A stretch of 64,000 bases of DNA, taken from the NCBI GenBank assembly GCA_963978905.1, contig OZ022256.1:53616001-53680000 (forward strand), given 5' to 3'. Below are positions 11,778 through 23,097 of this stretch, piece after piece. Position 1 is the first letter of the stretch. Each line of letters begins with the position of its first letter. The DNA is from Trichostrongylus colubriformis (lineage: Eukaryota > Nematoda > Chromadorea > Rhabditida > Trichostrongylidae). The translations under genes and the position numbers were made by a program. A model generated the notes under the pieces. That model made no database searches. It had not been told where the DNA came from and saw only the letters and a list, made by a program, of their open reading frames with translations.

Positions 11778-14700
11778 AACACTTTGAAACTATTAAGGAG
11801 GCCAACATTAGCGAATTTCTTCAAATGGCAGAAAAAAACGCAGAGAGACACAATATTCTGAAGAAAATGTTCAGCATATATCAAGGCAGTAAGGTGGCAA
11901 AATAGTTACATATACTATTCGAACTATCTTTTACCTTTTCAATCTCAAAATTCAGGATATTGTCAAGCAGATCACGACAGAGGGGAAGAAAAAGCAAGAG
12001 CCAAGTGGACTAAAATATGGTGACCATTTGATTACCAAACGTGTCCACAATCCAAGCAAAGGAGAAGGCATAGCGCTACAGTAGCTTTTCATTACACCAC
12101 GCACTTAGACCCGCATTTCGGAATAATGGCTTCGAGCTGTTTTTGTCACTTTCCAAACTTCGATTCACTTGAACACTTCAAACAGATAACAAACAAACAA
12201 ACAAACAAACAAACAAAAGGGAAGAAAAAATAAGCTCATTACACATGTAGAGAAGGATGGGCAAGTTTGGTGGGTCCAGTCAAGATTTGGTCCCCCTACC
12301 GTACAAGCAGCACGTACATAGATGCGCCACTCACATCAACGAACGGATGCTATCCCCTTCATTCCTAAACTAGTTAGGCGAAATATAAGCCTGAATGTGC
12401 AGATTGACATCCCAACCATGATCTCTCCAAGATGCTTAGGCCGCTTTCATTCTTTGCGCACCGACGCCGTCACGCGCGTGACGGCGTCAAATCGACGCCG
12501 TCATCTGCGTTGATTTGACGCCGTCACGCGCGTGACGGCGTCAAACTCACGCAACCATTTGCCCGCCGCAGGAGACGGCGTCCATAGATAATGCGGACCC
12601 AATCACACTACAGTATGGTGATTGTCGCCGATTCGAATCTTGGCGCTGTGCCAATATACGAAGCGGCCATGATCACCTTATTGGCATGGCGCCAAGATTC
12701 GAATCGGCGACAATCACCATACTGTAGTGTGATTGGGTCCGCATTATCTATGGACGCCGTCTCCTGCGGCGGGCAAATGGTTGCGTGACGGCGTCGGTGC
12801 GCAAAGTATGAAAGCGGCCTTAGATGTGCATCTTTTTATAAGATGCCCTCCTCATTGCGATAGCACTGTAAAATGTTCCCATATCCGCTTTGATTCAAGC
12901 CAGATGGACTGGCAAACAAAAATGTGACCATGAGAACCCGTTTGTAACCAAGACTACTAGGAATGTGCTTTGTCAACTACAAATTGGAGACCGCCAAAGG
13001 CTTATTTCCTATTTTTCAGGCGTCCACCAATCTGTCAAGCAAGTAAAGGTACGTCCTCGAGATAATAGTGATCAACATTAATTCAGCATTTCGTTCTTCG
13101 AGACTGCTATCGCACTTTGGACTGCCCGTCACCGCAATACTATGCAAATTGAACGTCGATTATGCACGTCCAAAATCAGTACTCATTTCAAACTCTACAG
13201 GGTGGGGCAAAATCACGGAAATTAGGCGCGCGCGCGAAATCTTTGACCCCAGAGACGCTTTTCGGAGTTGAAAAGCTCGTGCTTGTTTTAATTCGATTCA
13301 GTGCAACCTTCTCTACCAGCCAGCACAAAAAATTTATCTTTGATCTGAATTGACAAGGCCATCCCCCACCTCTTCCATCATCGACCTGCACCGTCAAGGA
13401 TTCCGAGCGGTTGACATCTCCCGTCGTCTGAAGGTACCAGGAAGTCTTGTGTCGAAAACAGTCGCAAGTTCACGGAAATAGAAAACCTTTCCGACCCACC
13501 AGGACGAGAGAGACCGAATTCTGCCACGATCAACGTGATCAGCAAGAAGGTGCGCGATCGTCTGCGTGGTCTTCGTTCACCGCTGGTCTTCGTTCCATAG
13601 GGGTTAAAGTCAATGTAAACGACTACTTAAAGAAACCGTTAGGGGTAAATTTGGCAAAGTGGGTATTACGAAAGTGGAGGTGCTCAGCAATATAACAGTA
13701 GAGAAAGAACGACATAAAACGGCGAAAAAACTGAGAAATAGGAGCCCGAAAATCTCCCTTCTCTCTCTCGTACTCTGCGTCTCTAGCCAGAGTGGACTGA
13801 AGACAGGCCAGAGTCTGAACCAGCCGGCCGCGATTGTTGTCCCGCCTCTCCACGGCGACTCCCCCGGCCGCATAACCGCATAACGGCATGCCGAGCTGCG
13901 GGGTCGTTATAAGACCCCAAGCCGCGGTTTTTTAGTGCGATTTTCGCAACATATGACCTCTTCTAGAGTAGAAGGTTCGTTTTCAGAGAATATGTACTCC
14001 CAGATCTCAATTTTCCCTTACCCCCAATGGTGCCTTTAAACATCCTGAAGAACGAAGTCTTACCGTGGGCTCAGGATCACTTTGGAAATAAGCAATGGTG
14101 CTATCAACAAAACAATGCCCCTGCTCACGAGTCCAAGATTGTCCACAAGTAGTGCCAGGAAAATTTCCCAGGTTTCATCGCCTTTGATGAATGGTATCCC
14201 AGTTCACCGGACCTCAACCCACTCGATTTCTCTGTATGAAGCGTCACCGAGTCTAAGGCCGCGGTCATACTTTGCGCAGCTGCGTTAGTTGACGCCGGCA
14301 CCGGCGTCAACTAACGCAGCTGCGCAAAGTATGACCGCGGCCTAAGGCATGCCACAACCCCATCGCAACCTCAGTTCCTTGAAGGCAGCGTTGGAGAAAG
14401 CATGGGATGAGATAGATGAAGACTACCTCCACGCCACGGTCAACGCGTTTCCGAAGCGTCTTCGAGCCTGTGTAGAAGTAGATGGAGACTGTTTTGAGAA
14501 AGAGAAGTGCTTTTTGTTCAGTTTTCTCTGGGAATAAATCGGTTATGATTAGTTTTCAATTCAAGCTAAGATAAATTTTTTGGGCGACATCAATTTAGTT
14601 TCCGTGATTTTGCCCCATCTTGTAGACGCTCGTGAAGGCGGTTATCATATAGATGCAAACACCTGGTACATCCTACTCAAAGCGAAATCTCGGCATTCTA

Positions 14701-14956
14701 GGGCATCGATTCGAGAGAGCTCGAAGAATTTGAAAATGTATCGAAAATGCGTCCAGCAATAGCACGTGTGCGCACTCGTGAACTGAGGTTAGCAGCAGCT
14801 GTAACTATTGACCAAAGCCAACCCTGTAATATTATCATTTAAAGATGGAAAGATGATCCTGATGTGGACGACATAACGGTGTGTTTCAATGTCTTTATAT
14901 TCACAAGTCTTGTGAAAACCCCAGTAAAGATCAATGCGCTCAAAATTCTCAAGTAA
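11778..14956 (+). CDS. Paralog of the 7773-9456 gene, without a clear membrane helix
   Basis: Exons 11778-11893, 11956-12019, 13020-13048, 14702-14787 and 14845-14956 join in frame. The first reads EANISEFLQMAEKNAERHN, which looks helical and charged; its 5' boundary is uncertain. Exons 2-4 have exactly the lengths (64/29/86) and phases of the neighbour gene and align with it: QEPSGLKYG with RKQHSGHKYG, and FENVSKMRPAIARVR with FENIKDARPAHARLR. The last exon starts WKDDPDVDD, matching WKQDQSEDS, then diverges. The serine run and long membrane helix are replaced by VCFNVFIFTSLVK, too short for a sure helix. Intron 2 holds a MITE; intron 3 holds a dead mariner with nested elements. It is either a soluble paralog or a decaying copy. 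Confidence 0.6.
12187..12218. repeat. ACAA microsatellite
   Basis: About seven copies of the ACAA/CAAA unit lie in an intron of the 11778-14956 gene. Confidence 0.9.
12439..12819. mobile_element. MITE (GGCCGC family) with TTA target duplication
   Basis: The element starts GGCCGCTTTCATTCTTTGCG and ends with the inverted CGCAAAGTATGAAAGCGGCC. TTA lies on both sides (12436-12438 and 12820-12822). Internally it has a second large inverted repeat (GACGCCGTC blocks, and a block around GATTGTCGCC...GGCGACAATC near 12615-12720), so the whole element can fold as a nested palindrome. Confidence 0.85.
13626..14041. mobile_element. TTAA-flanked MITE (CGGAAGGGG-like ends), diverged copy
   Basis: This stretch aligns with 59317-59740: both contain AACAGTAGAGAAAGAACGA, GCCGGCCGCGA..GTTGTCCC and GCTGCGGGGTC blocks. 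The ends are TTAAAGAAACCG on the left and GGTGCCTTTAA on the right. Related elements with clearer ends lie at 36738-37258 and 60104-60503. The TTAA at both ends suggests a piggyBac-like insertion preference. Confidence 0.6.
14257..14342. mobile_element. Minimal 86-bp perfect palindromic MITE (GGCCGC family)
   Basis: The element is a perfect or near-perfect palindrome from GGCCGCGGTCATACTTTGCG to its complement, with TAA on each side (14254-14256 and 14343-14345). It splits the mariner pseudogene just after the catalytic block, so it inserted after mariner did. Confidence 0.9.
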
Positions 14957-15079
14957 CTTATAGTCACATCCAAATATTTACAAATTTCTAAGATCGGGAA
15001 GAGAAAGCTCAACTATTCATTGAATCATGAGCTACATTCTGGCGTATGGTGTCTCAGAGATGAACCAATTATCAAACTA

Positions 15080-16450
15080 TTGGGTTGGGGAATAAGTTCC
15101 CGTTGCTTTTTTTTCAGTTTTTCACATTGTTCCCTCCATCTTTCGACGAAGCTTATATATGTTTTCGATAGAGCTTTTTTGCTCTACAAAACGCTACTGT
15201 TTTTCGATTTCTTCGACTACCTAATATTTATGAGGTTTTGAAATGAAGTAAGCTGAAGGCAAAAAGTTGACTTGCGCACCTCATCTTTCTCGTCTGCCAT
15301 CGAGATCAAAAAATGTATGTGTAAATGTTCTCGATAGAGCTTTTTCAGCTCTACAGAATGGTTCTACGTTTTATTTGAATCGCTCAACTTTTCACTGTTT
15401 TTGAGACTCACGAATGTAGTACTTGCAAAAGTGTGCACTTTCGTTATCTTCTCTTCCTCGCCTACCATCGAGATTGGAGAAAATATGCATATACGCATTC
15501 GATAGAGCTTTTTTTGCTCTGCAAGATGACGCCACTCTTCTTTTGTATCCTTTCATATTTTAGCATGTAGAGATAAGTTTCCACCTGTTTTTCAATTCGA
15601 AATTGCGTAATGAAAATGAATTTTTCTGCAGGAATTCTTGAATCATTCGATAGAGCTCTTTTTCGCTCCACAAGATAGTGTTTACGGTTTTCGGTTTTTG
15701 TTCGAATTATTTTTGCCATTTCTTTGAACATTTGAAAGTCGACGAAATCGAGCATTTTCGAATATATGTGTCAAAAATGCTCGATTTCGTCGACTTTTAA
15801 ATGATCTAAAAATGGCGAAAATTTATACGAACAAAAACCGTATGCACTATCTCGTAGAGCGAAAAGAGCTCTACCGAATGATACAAAACAATCTGCCAAA
15901 AAAATTTATTTTCATTACGTAATTTTGAATTGAAAAACAGGTGGAAACCTATCTTTACATGCTAAAATATGAGAGGATACAAAAGAAGAGTGGTGTCATC
16001 TTGTAGAGCAAAAAAAAGCTCTATCGAATGCGTATATGCACATTCTCTCCAAGTTCGATGGTAGGCGAGGAAGAGAGGATAACGAAAAAACACACTTCTG
16101 CAAGTACTACATCCGTGAGTCTCAAAAACAGTGAAAAGGTGAGCGATTCAAATGAAACGTAGGACCATTCTGTAGAGCTGAAAAAGCTCTATCGAAAACA
16201 TTTACACATACATTTTTTGATCTCGGCAGACGAGAAGGATGAGGTGCGCAAGTGCCAATTCTTTGCCTTCAGCTTACTTCATTTCAAAACCTCATGAATA
16301 TTAGGTAGTCGAAGAAATCGAAAAAGATAGTAGCGTTTTGTAGAGCAAAAAAAAGCTCTGTCGAAAACATATATAAGCTTTGTCGAAAAGTGGAGGGAAC
16401 AATGTGAAAAAATGGAAAAAAAAACAACGGGAACTTATTCCCCAACTCAA
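15080..16450. mobile_element. Foldback element with four regularly spaced mini-hairpins per arm
   Basis: Two arms of about 680 bases are inverted copies around a centre near 15765. The outer ends read TTGGGTTGGGGAATAAGTTC and its complement. Within the left arm the motif TAGAGC-(T-rich)-GCTCTA recurs at about 15169, 15335, 15503 and 15651. The right arm carries the mirrored motifs near 15854, 16008, 16175 and 16340. Each motif is itself a 6-bp stem with a 5-8 base loop. No transposase frame is present. Confidence 0.85.
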
Positions 16451-16470
16451 TACATACAGTACATTTTCCA

Positions 16471-16590
16471 ACGCCTGGCAGGGCGAGGACTACGGACTTG
16501 GATGAACATGTATCGAACTCTCTCACCCCGCCACACACTCTCACTCTCGCCAGTCACCTAAGTTCGCGGCCACGCCTTGCCAGGCGCCGG
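16471..16590. mobile_element. Short palindromic element (also at 25990-26115)
   Basis: The ends are CGCCTGGCAGGGCG... and ...CACGCCTTGCCAGGCG, inverted. The centre carries CTACGGACTTG and CACCCCGCCACAC...CTCTCACTCTCGCC, shared with the copy at 25990-26115. It lies just outside the foldback element. Confidence 0.7.
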
Positions 16591-18282
16591 GAACTGGACT
16601 GTACACCTTTTTGGAATAGTTCCTGTGCCCTTATTGTCGCCCACGTGACCAACACAAAATGATAACGGTGCTATGAAATTGACAAGTTTTAAAATGTTGA
16701 GAAGTAAGATGTCTTTACATGAAATGTTTAACAGGCAGTGAGTTGTCTCCCCATCATCAGCACAGCACCGAGATAACTGATAACCACATGAAATGTCGCA
16801 TGAAATTGAAGGCACACCTTGCTATAATAAACTCTGTTGCGGTCGTATATCTTTGGGTAACTATCCAGGCTGCACACTTTTGCGCCACCACGATGCACCG
16901 TTATGGCGCTATGTACACCTGCGTAAACGCAAGCTAACCACGCCCTTAGGCGACTAATGATGAGCCTAAATGGGCGCAGCTAGTTTAGGCCTAGACGGCG
17001 CAGAAAGGGTGCCACCTGGATCATTACCCACTAGTCTATTTTCTCAGAGATATAAGTCGAGTAACCAAATTCTAACGGAAATGCTTTTAAGCAATCACGG
17101 ATTGACAGGATCAATTCTTCTAAATAACGAGGAAAATATTATTGTCCATTCCTCACTGGGAAATAGAAACGCAAGGGATATGAAAATGTCAATAGTCACA
17201 ATAATCGAAAAAACATTGATACTAGCTTTTGCAGGACGAAGTCAACCGCACAGCTTCAGTGGTATGACATCTATCGAATTTATGTATAGGATTAGTGTAG
17301 AATCAGAATCTTAAAAGATGATGGTAACGGTTGGTGTTTTGAAGCGCTGCTTATGTACCTTGGAAGTAGAGAAACGTACCCGTTTGGGTGACAGAAGTTT
17401 CAGACACCGCTTACTTGTCAAATCTAGGGAGAAGGGCTGGACTCTTGTGGAAGATTGCGTCGTATGTGCAATTACTCACTTAATCTCCCCCTCGGCTTAG
17501 GAGAAGTTCTCAATTCTCTATTTATGCATATAATAAAGGTGGATGTAAACGAAGCTGTGACACTGTCGCAGGCGCAGCTTCAATGTGTCTATATGTGATT
17601 TCCAAGGAATTCGTTATTGACACCATACACATAAAGGCTATTCATTGTACGAGATTGGTGAACATTAAGACTTGTTTCCAAGCCCAATGCACGTAGCACC
17701 CGTCTCTATGTGATCCTCTATTCCACATGTCTGGTGAGCCATCCATGTATGCGCCCACTTGTGGAGAGAGATTTGGTGAAGGAGAAAAATAAGTCTATAA
17801 ATCGAGGTAAACTGATATTTATTGCCCTGACTGGACAATTGGCAAAAGTGAATACATAGGTCTTGGCTCCTCCAGATAAAATGCCTCTCTCACTCTTTCC
17901 GCTGAATGATTTCCATCGCGGAGCGAGCCTAGCTTTAGCCATATTCCGATTCCTTACACAGCATACATGGTGAAAGTATTAGAATCTACAGAAAAGACTA
18001 GATACTTAAACTGTGGTACTTGCGGGACTAAGTGAAGACAACCCGTGAAGGTAACAAAAAGCGTATTATCCATTGAGCAGCAAGAATGTCGTCATAGCTT
18101 GGAAATATGGAAGTTCAAAAAAGCATGTGTATAGAAAGAGCAACTGCTCACCTGACTGAAAAGTACAGTAAATCAGCTGATCTAATTTGATGCGCATCGC
18201 AGTTTGATGTGGCTTGTGAGAAGACCAGAAGTTTCCTCGTACCTGGAGAGATCGGAAGTCCAAACCTAAAATAAATTATCAG
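16591..18282. other. No certain gene; possible exon at about 17048-17260
   Basis: A + frame after TTTTCTCAG at 17048 reads RYKSSNQILTEMLLSNHG and SILLNNEENIIVHSSLG, codon-like and without simple repeats. It ends at a possible GTATGA donor near 17261. It may be an upstream exon of the coiled-coil gene at 18283, but the phase does not fit that exon directly. The rest shows nothing I can name. Confidence 0.25.
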
Positions 18283-19098
18283 CTTCTGGATACACCCTTT
18301 TTTGAACTCCCCACCAATGACCGCAATGCTTGCAAGTACGCAAAATGCTCTAACTGCATAAGTATCAAGTACGGCATAGTGAGAGCCACAAGAGATCAAG
18401 CGCACAATCAGATCTCAACACTTCAGGATCAAGCAGAAAGGCCAAAGTCAGTAGACCAAACAGTGGAGGCGACTATTGAGGTTAGCAACCTCAAGATCAG
18501 ATTTCAAATATCACAGTGGAGGTCAATTCCAGGGGTCCCCAACACCAAGAACACCAACCATATCAAAGCAAGCACGACCAAAAGGGAGCTCAGGAAGTGA
18601 AATGGAGATGGAACTTAAAAAAGCCAGGGAAACTATAATATTCCTACAGTCGAAATTGCAGAGGAGAGACAATGTAGATTTTTTCAGAACAGCCGCGTTT
18701 TCTAGAGATTAAATTTTTTGAAGTTTTCGTAAATACCTCACTGCAGAAAATAGCACAGCTGAGGTCTTTGATAACGAAACAAGAGGCGGAATTAAGGAAA
18801 TATAAGCCAGGAAGGATTTCGCAAATTCCTCATGATGATTATGATAACGCATTCGTAAGTTGCTCAACCATTATTTCTTCGCTTTCCAAACTCAGGGAAC
18901 CAGAAAGAGGGTAGTGAGGGTAGTAATTCCGTTTCGTAATTTGACAAGATATGCTTACTTATGGTGTTCATACAGTTGCAGAGAAATATCGCTAATTCAA
19001 ATACGGGCGAAGACTGCGAACACAATGTTCTATTAGTACTTATTCCGCAACACTGGCGTACATTCAACGCCTCTCGTGCTTTTATTTCCAATTCCTGA
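18283..19098 (+). CDS. Exons of an unrecognised coiled-coil protein
   Basis: Five exons join in one frame: 18283-18480, 18533-18673, 18747-18854, 18896-18919 and 18976-19098 (TGA). Introns are 41-73 bases, typical of nematodes. The first exon has LLDTPFFELPTNDRNACKYA with a cysteine cluster (CKYAKCSNC), then a charged helix (RDQAHNQISTLQDQAER). The second is proline/serine-rich, then helical (MELKKARETIIFLQSKLQ). The third has KIAQLRSLITKQEAELRKYK. The heptad-like spacing suggests a dimeric coiled coil. The fourth exon is tiny and uncertain. The 5' end is open, and the gene might continue to exons at 21388 by skipping the stop-containing end of exon 5. Function unknown. Confidence 0.5.
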
Positions 19099-21387
19099 AC
19101 CAATCGCGTTGCAGTGCAATGTTACCATTGATGCTCTCCAATGCGATCGGGACAGAAACTAAAAGTGGGTACAAAAAGCAGTCACCCGAGTTCGTAGTAT
19201 TACAAACAGAAGGATACAGGTAGAAGGTTGCTTGGTGATTACCTAAAAGGCACACCACACGATTGCCAGACTAGCGCTTACTTTCTTGGGGCAGTTAGGT
19301 CCTTGGATGACTGTTAACGCTGCAACTTGGTTGTGACTACAAGGTACACCCTCACGGTGTTGTGTCTGTTTGAATACAACCGAGCCATGCCCACCCAACC
19401 ACATTACACCTAACCTTAGACGAACGAATTTTCAACGTGGCGCTCACGTGTATAAGGAAACATGCGATAAGAGAAGATAATTTGATGAGACAGCCATTTG
19501 ATGATGAAAGCAGCTTCCACATTGGAAATAGTTCGTCTAAGGCCAGGTGTGATCTGGTTGGGTGAGCGTGGCTCGGTTGTATTCAAGCTGGCACAACAGC
19601 GTGAGGATACATCGTGCAGCCGCAACAAAGATGTACTTTGAGCAGTCATCCAAGTACCTACTTGCCCAAGAAAGTAAGCCACAAATCCGATTATCGCGTG
19701 ATGTGTCTTAAAATTAAGGCAAATGGATACAGTATCGGAGCTTTGAAGGCGCAAGCACCTTAAGTCTAAAAAAACTGATATTGGAAGTGGAGGCGGGTAA
19801 TGGAAGGAATGGAATGACTTCGTTACGAGAACGTGCTGTATTTTGCTGTCAATTTGGCAGCTGGCTGCGGATCACAACGTCAGTGGCAGTTCATTCATTC
19901 ATCTGCCTCGGAAACAGCACTACTATACACACTTAAAGCATGCAATACTAATGCTAAACACACTACACGTTCATATCGCGAAAAATAACTTATTTCCGAA
20001 AAGTAGGCCTGCCGAGGCAAGGAATATCAGGTAGTAGAAAACACATCGTCGAACTAAACTCACCAGCGGGCAGCTGACAAGCGGTGCGCAGTGGCAGCAG
20101 CGCTGGCAAAGCAGTCTGTGAGACATTCTGCCACATCTCCGGAATATGGACTGTTTGGCCGCGTTCCTACTTTGCGCACCGACACGGCACCGGCGGCGGC
20201 GTTTGTGGAACGCTTGACCAACCCCCCCCCCACAGATAATGAACGTGGCGAGAGCCCAGGGATTCAAATTCGAATGGCATAATATGGCATAATGCCAATA
20301 TTTGAATTCAAATTCGTGGGCTCTCCCCACGATCACCATAGTGTAATGTGGTTGGGTCAAACGTTCTGCAAATGGAACGCGTCACCACAGTGCCGCCGTG
20401 GTAGGCAGCGGGCACATGATCCTGAAGCCGACGCTGCCTGTGTCGGCGCCAAATTGCCGTCGCCGTAGGTCGGTGCGCAATGTATGGACGTGGCGAGTGA
20501 GCTGCGTGTTGCGCGAGCGCCCGATATTGAGTAGTCAGTACTGGCCTCTTCTACAATCCTGATCGCCTCTGCGAGAGCCAATACGTAAGTAGATTGAAAT
20601 AGTAATAATATAGAGGGGAAGTCAAGCGGAGCAAGTCGCAAGCATAGCGCTCTTGTTCAGTGGGAAGGGAACGCGGTTGCGAACGTTCGCAGCAGCGTTC
20701 ACTTCCCAATACCGAACAAATGCTTGCGACTTGCTCCGCTTGACTTCCCCTCTGTATCATTACTATTTCAATCTACTTACATATTGGCGCTTGCATTCGT
20801 CTGGCGAAGATGAGGAAATTTTTGTCAAGATAGTTGCGTACTGTACAGCCTCTAGCGAGCTCATATCCAGTTAAGGGGGCACACTGCAATTGCGAGGTCT
20901 CACACTACTTGAAACTTTTTGGCCGATCAAATGTTTCTCGAAGATATAGAGCAATAATATCATCTATCAGTAGAACACTACCACGAAGTACCGAAGGTGT
21001 AATGAATGCCACGTAAGAAATCTTAACCACTTCCATGCAAAACACACTTGCAGTGGTAGCCCGCTGCAGAAGCAGACACCTGGTGTGCGGCGAGCGAAAT
21101 CCTTACATAAGTATGTACACCTCCGCACATCCAAACAACAGCTCGGTTTCAGTGCTAAACAGAGCTACCCCCGCTCGACTGCTTGCTATGAAAATTTTAC
21201 AGATTCTATCACCTGTCATTAAGAAAAATCTACCGCTTTGAAAAAATGGCGTTTTCCACTGAAGTTAATTTGAACCCATTAGGAGTATAAGAAATAAGCC
21301 TAACCGTGCTCCTATGGTTTCCTGAATCAATCATTTAAGATTTGAGACTTCTCTGAGGCATTGAAAAGTTAATAACAATGGTTACAG
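19099..21387. other. Repeats; no gene recognised
   Basis: The stretches 19250-19430 and 19430-19760 are partly inverted copies of each other (CAACCAAGTT..., GTGTAATGTGGTTGGGT-like blocks). A GGCCGC-family MITE lies at 20157-20494. A hairpin-like pair at 20600-20760 repeats GACTTGCTCCGCTTGACTTC inverted. No convincing exon is seen. Confidence 0.5.
20157..20494. mobile_element. MITE (GGCCGC family), diverged copy
   Basis: It starts GGCCGCGTTCCTACTTTGCG and ends with inverted GCGCAATGTATGGACGTGGC. The inner inverted repeat around GCCAATATTTGAATTC...GGCATTATGCC is preserved. Compared with other copies the outer ends have several mismatches, so it is an older insertion. Confidence 0.7.
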
Positions 21388-21884
21388 AGTGATAAACAAA
21401 TAGCACTAGCCGTGGAAGTACTTGAAAAACTCAAACGGAACCAATTACTCGAGAATTCGCTTAGCAGTGAAGAGAATAAAATTCTCACAAAATATTTCAC
21501 GTCATCAGACTTGTTCCCGACGAATGATGTGAGTTACGCAGCAGTAATTCATAATCAAAATATGAAGCAAACGTCACAGATTCCACTCCGGTTCATCTTC
21601 ATAGTGCCGTACACCTTCAGCTGATAAACAAGTCAGGCTTCTCAGCCCTCTGCACACAGATCACTTGCACCTACGACGCAAAGAACGAAAGATTTCAATT
21701 CCAGGTTGTAATGCTTATAGACAAAGCGATCAGTTACGCACTGGATGTGATAGTGAATCGGACAGAGTTATGCGATGAACATATAGACAATGAGCTCCGC
21801 AACTTCCTCATCGACACTGGCAGCGTGAGCAGTCATTCATTTTTCAAGTGTTCATTCACTGCGCTAAAAGAGACGCCTCAGTAG
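21388..21884 (+). CDS. Two exons of an unrecognised, probably helical protein
   Basis: Exon 21388-21532 follows GGTTACAG and reads SDKQIALAVEVLEKLKRNQL, then ENSLSSEENKILTKYFTSSD. It ends at a GTTACG donor, chosen because it keeps the frame. Exon 21580 onward follows ACGTCACAG and reads STPVHLHSAVHLQLINKSGF with DELRN-like helical sequence (DEHIDNELRNFLIDTG) up to TAG at 21884. A possible GTGAGC donor at about 21824 offers another end. The intron is 47 bases. The exons could belong to the coiled-coil gene at 18283-19098. I do not recognise the domain. Confidence 0.45.
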
Positions 21885-23097
21885 GAATCTTTAAAGACTC
21901 CATTAGGAGAAACTTTGACCAATCGTGGGATAACTAGGGAATATGGAAGCCGTGTTCTGTAGTTCAGCAATAAAGAAAAAGGGAGCGAAACGATCAACAT
22001 TCAAAAACAGGACCTCCTTTTCCCCCACAGTAGAGTACGTGTCCTCGCAGCATCACCAATCACTAAAGGAGTGATGCGGATGACGCGGGCACCTAAACCA
22101 ACGAACCCCGCCTCTACAGCATAGCCCAAAACACTCGAATCGAGGCCGCGAGAAAAAAACTCAAATACGTACTTCAATGAGATTTTCAAAACAGATTACC
22201 TTCTCCTGAACTCGCAATTTGATTTAACGCTCTTACCCGTTCTCATTTCTTTCTTTTTCCTGAATGGTGCCTTCGCGATTGTGAACGCACATAATGATGG
22301 AGAACGGAAGTCGTACTTTTACATTTTAGGCAAAACTCGTCATTCTCGATGTGATGCTTGCACGACCAGATTTCGTCCCTGACAACTGGGGTGGACGTGC
22401 CATCAACAAAAAAGCGCTCGAAAAGGTTAGCCTTGAATCGAAAATTTTTTTGATGGATGCTCAAAAGTCCTGAAACTTCCATAGATGATGAAAAAGCCAC
22501 TGTTGCTTTTCCTCACTTCGTGTCACATGAAGATACGCTGCAAAGCGGATACGCGCCGCTCAACCAAGTCCGGCAGTAGCTCCACCTTCCCAGCTGTCCG
22601 GTATGGCGGCGGCTGGAAGTCGTGAAGTGAGCGAATAGGCCACGTTGAAATCAACATCACAAGTACATAGGATAATCAGGTGGGCGCAGCTCGCGGCAAA
22701 AAGCGCTCCCTAGGCTTGTCCTGGCCTCTCCGCCGTGTGTCGTCGTGCAGCCGAAGAGCTGTGATGGACGGGGCTGCCGCCACGACATCACTTGGGAAAG
22801 GGAATCTTCTCACCAAAGGCTTTTTTTTTCATCCTATGTTAGCCGATAACCGTAGGCTAACATAGGGCGAAAAAAAAACGAATTAGATTCATCAGAATCG
22901 TTTCTGTTCAGAATTCGAACCCAATTCGGCTCGAGCTATGAGTTCTTTGCGCTCTAGCTATAGCCCATAGCAACTGCCGTTTGAATGGCTTGAAACATAT
23001 CTCATAAATGTAGCACAATCTTCTAACCGCATAAAGGAGCAGTAGTTGCAAGTTGTAACCCTTGAAGTGAGAGAGATTAAACTAGATTCATTTTTAG
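21885..23097. other. No certain gene; repeat fragments
   Basis: On the - strand at 22243-22500 a frame reads NLFERFFVDGTSTPVVRDEI followed by WSCKHHIENDEFCLKC, with spaced W, C and H that could be a decayed FLYWCH-like zinc finger of a transposon. A palindrome TATGTTAGCC...GGCTAACATA lies at 22836-22867. Nothing else is supported. Confidence 0.35.

Larger units (their letters stand above)
13380..14537 (+). pseudogene. Broken mariner-type transposase
   Basis: The N-terminal part (13380-13600) reads AVDISRRLKVPGSLVSKTV and then a GRERPNSATIN-like linker, typical of the helix-turn-helix region of mariner transposases. After an insertion, the catalytic region (14040-14235) shows WCYQQNNAPAHESKIV and WYPSSPDLNPLDFSV, the mariner catalytic blocks (QQDNAPAH and W.SSPDLNPLD). 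In the first of these the usual aspartate of QQDNAPAH is asparagine. Stop codons, frame changes and a MITE between DFSV and the C-terminal helix (14349-14537) make it non-functional. Confidence 0.85.
13198..14622. mobile_element. Tc1/mariner element, inactive, with nested insertions
   Basis: The ends are 25-base inverted repeats (CAGGGTGGGGCAAAATCACG on the left, its complement CGTGATTTTGCCCCATCTTG on the right) flanked by TA. Inside are remains of a transposase. A second element with TTAA-type ends (about 13626-14041) and a small perfect MITE (14257-14342) have inserted into it. The whole nest lies in an intron of the 11778-14956 gene. Confidence 0.88.

Noticed and set aside
12439..12819. 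Repeated GACGCCGTC blocks looked like a repeat-spacer array
   Set aside because: The repeats are in mirrored orientation inside a MITE with terminal inverted repeats and a target duplication. There are no regular spacers, so it is not a CRISPR-like array.
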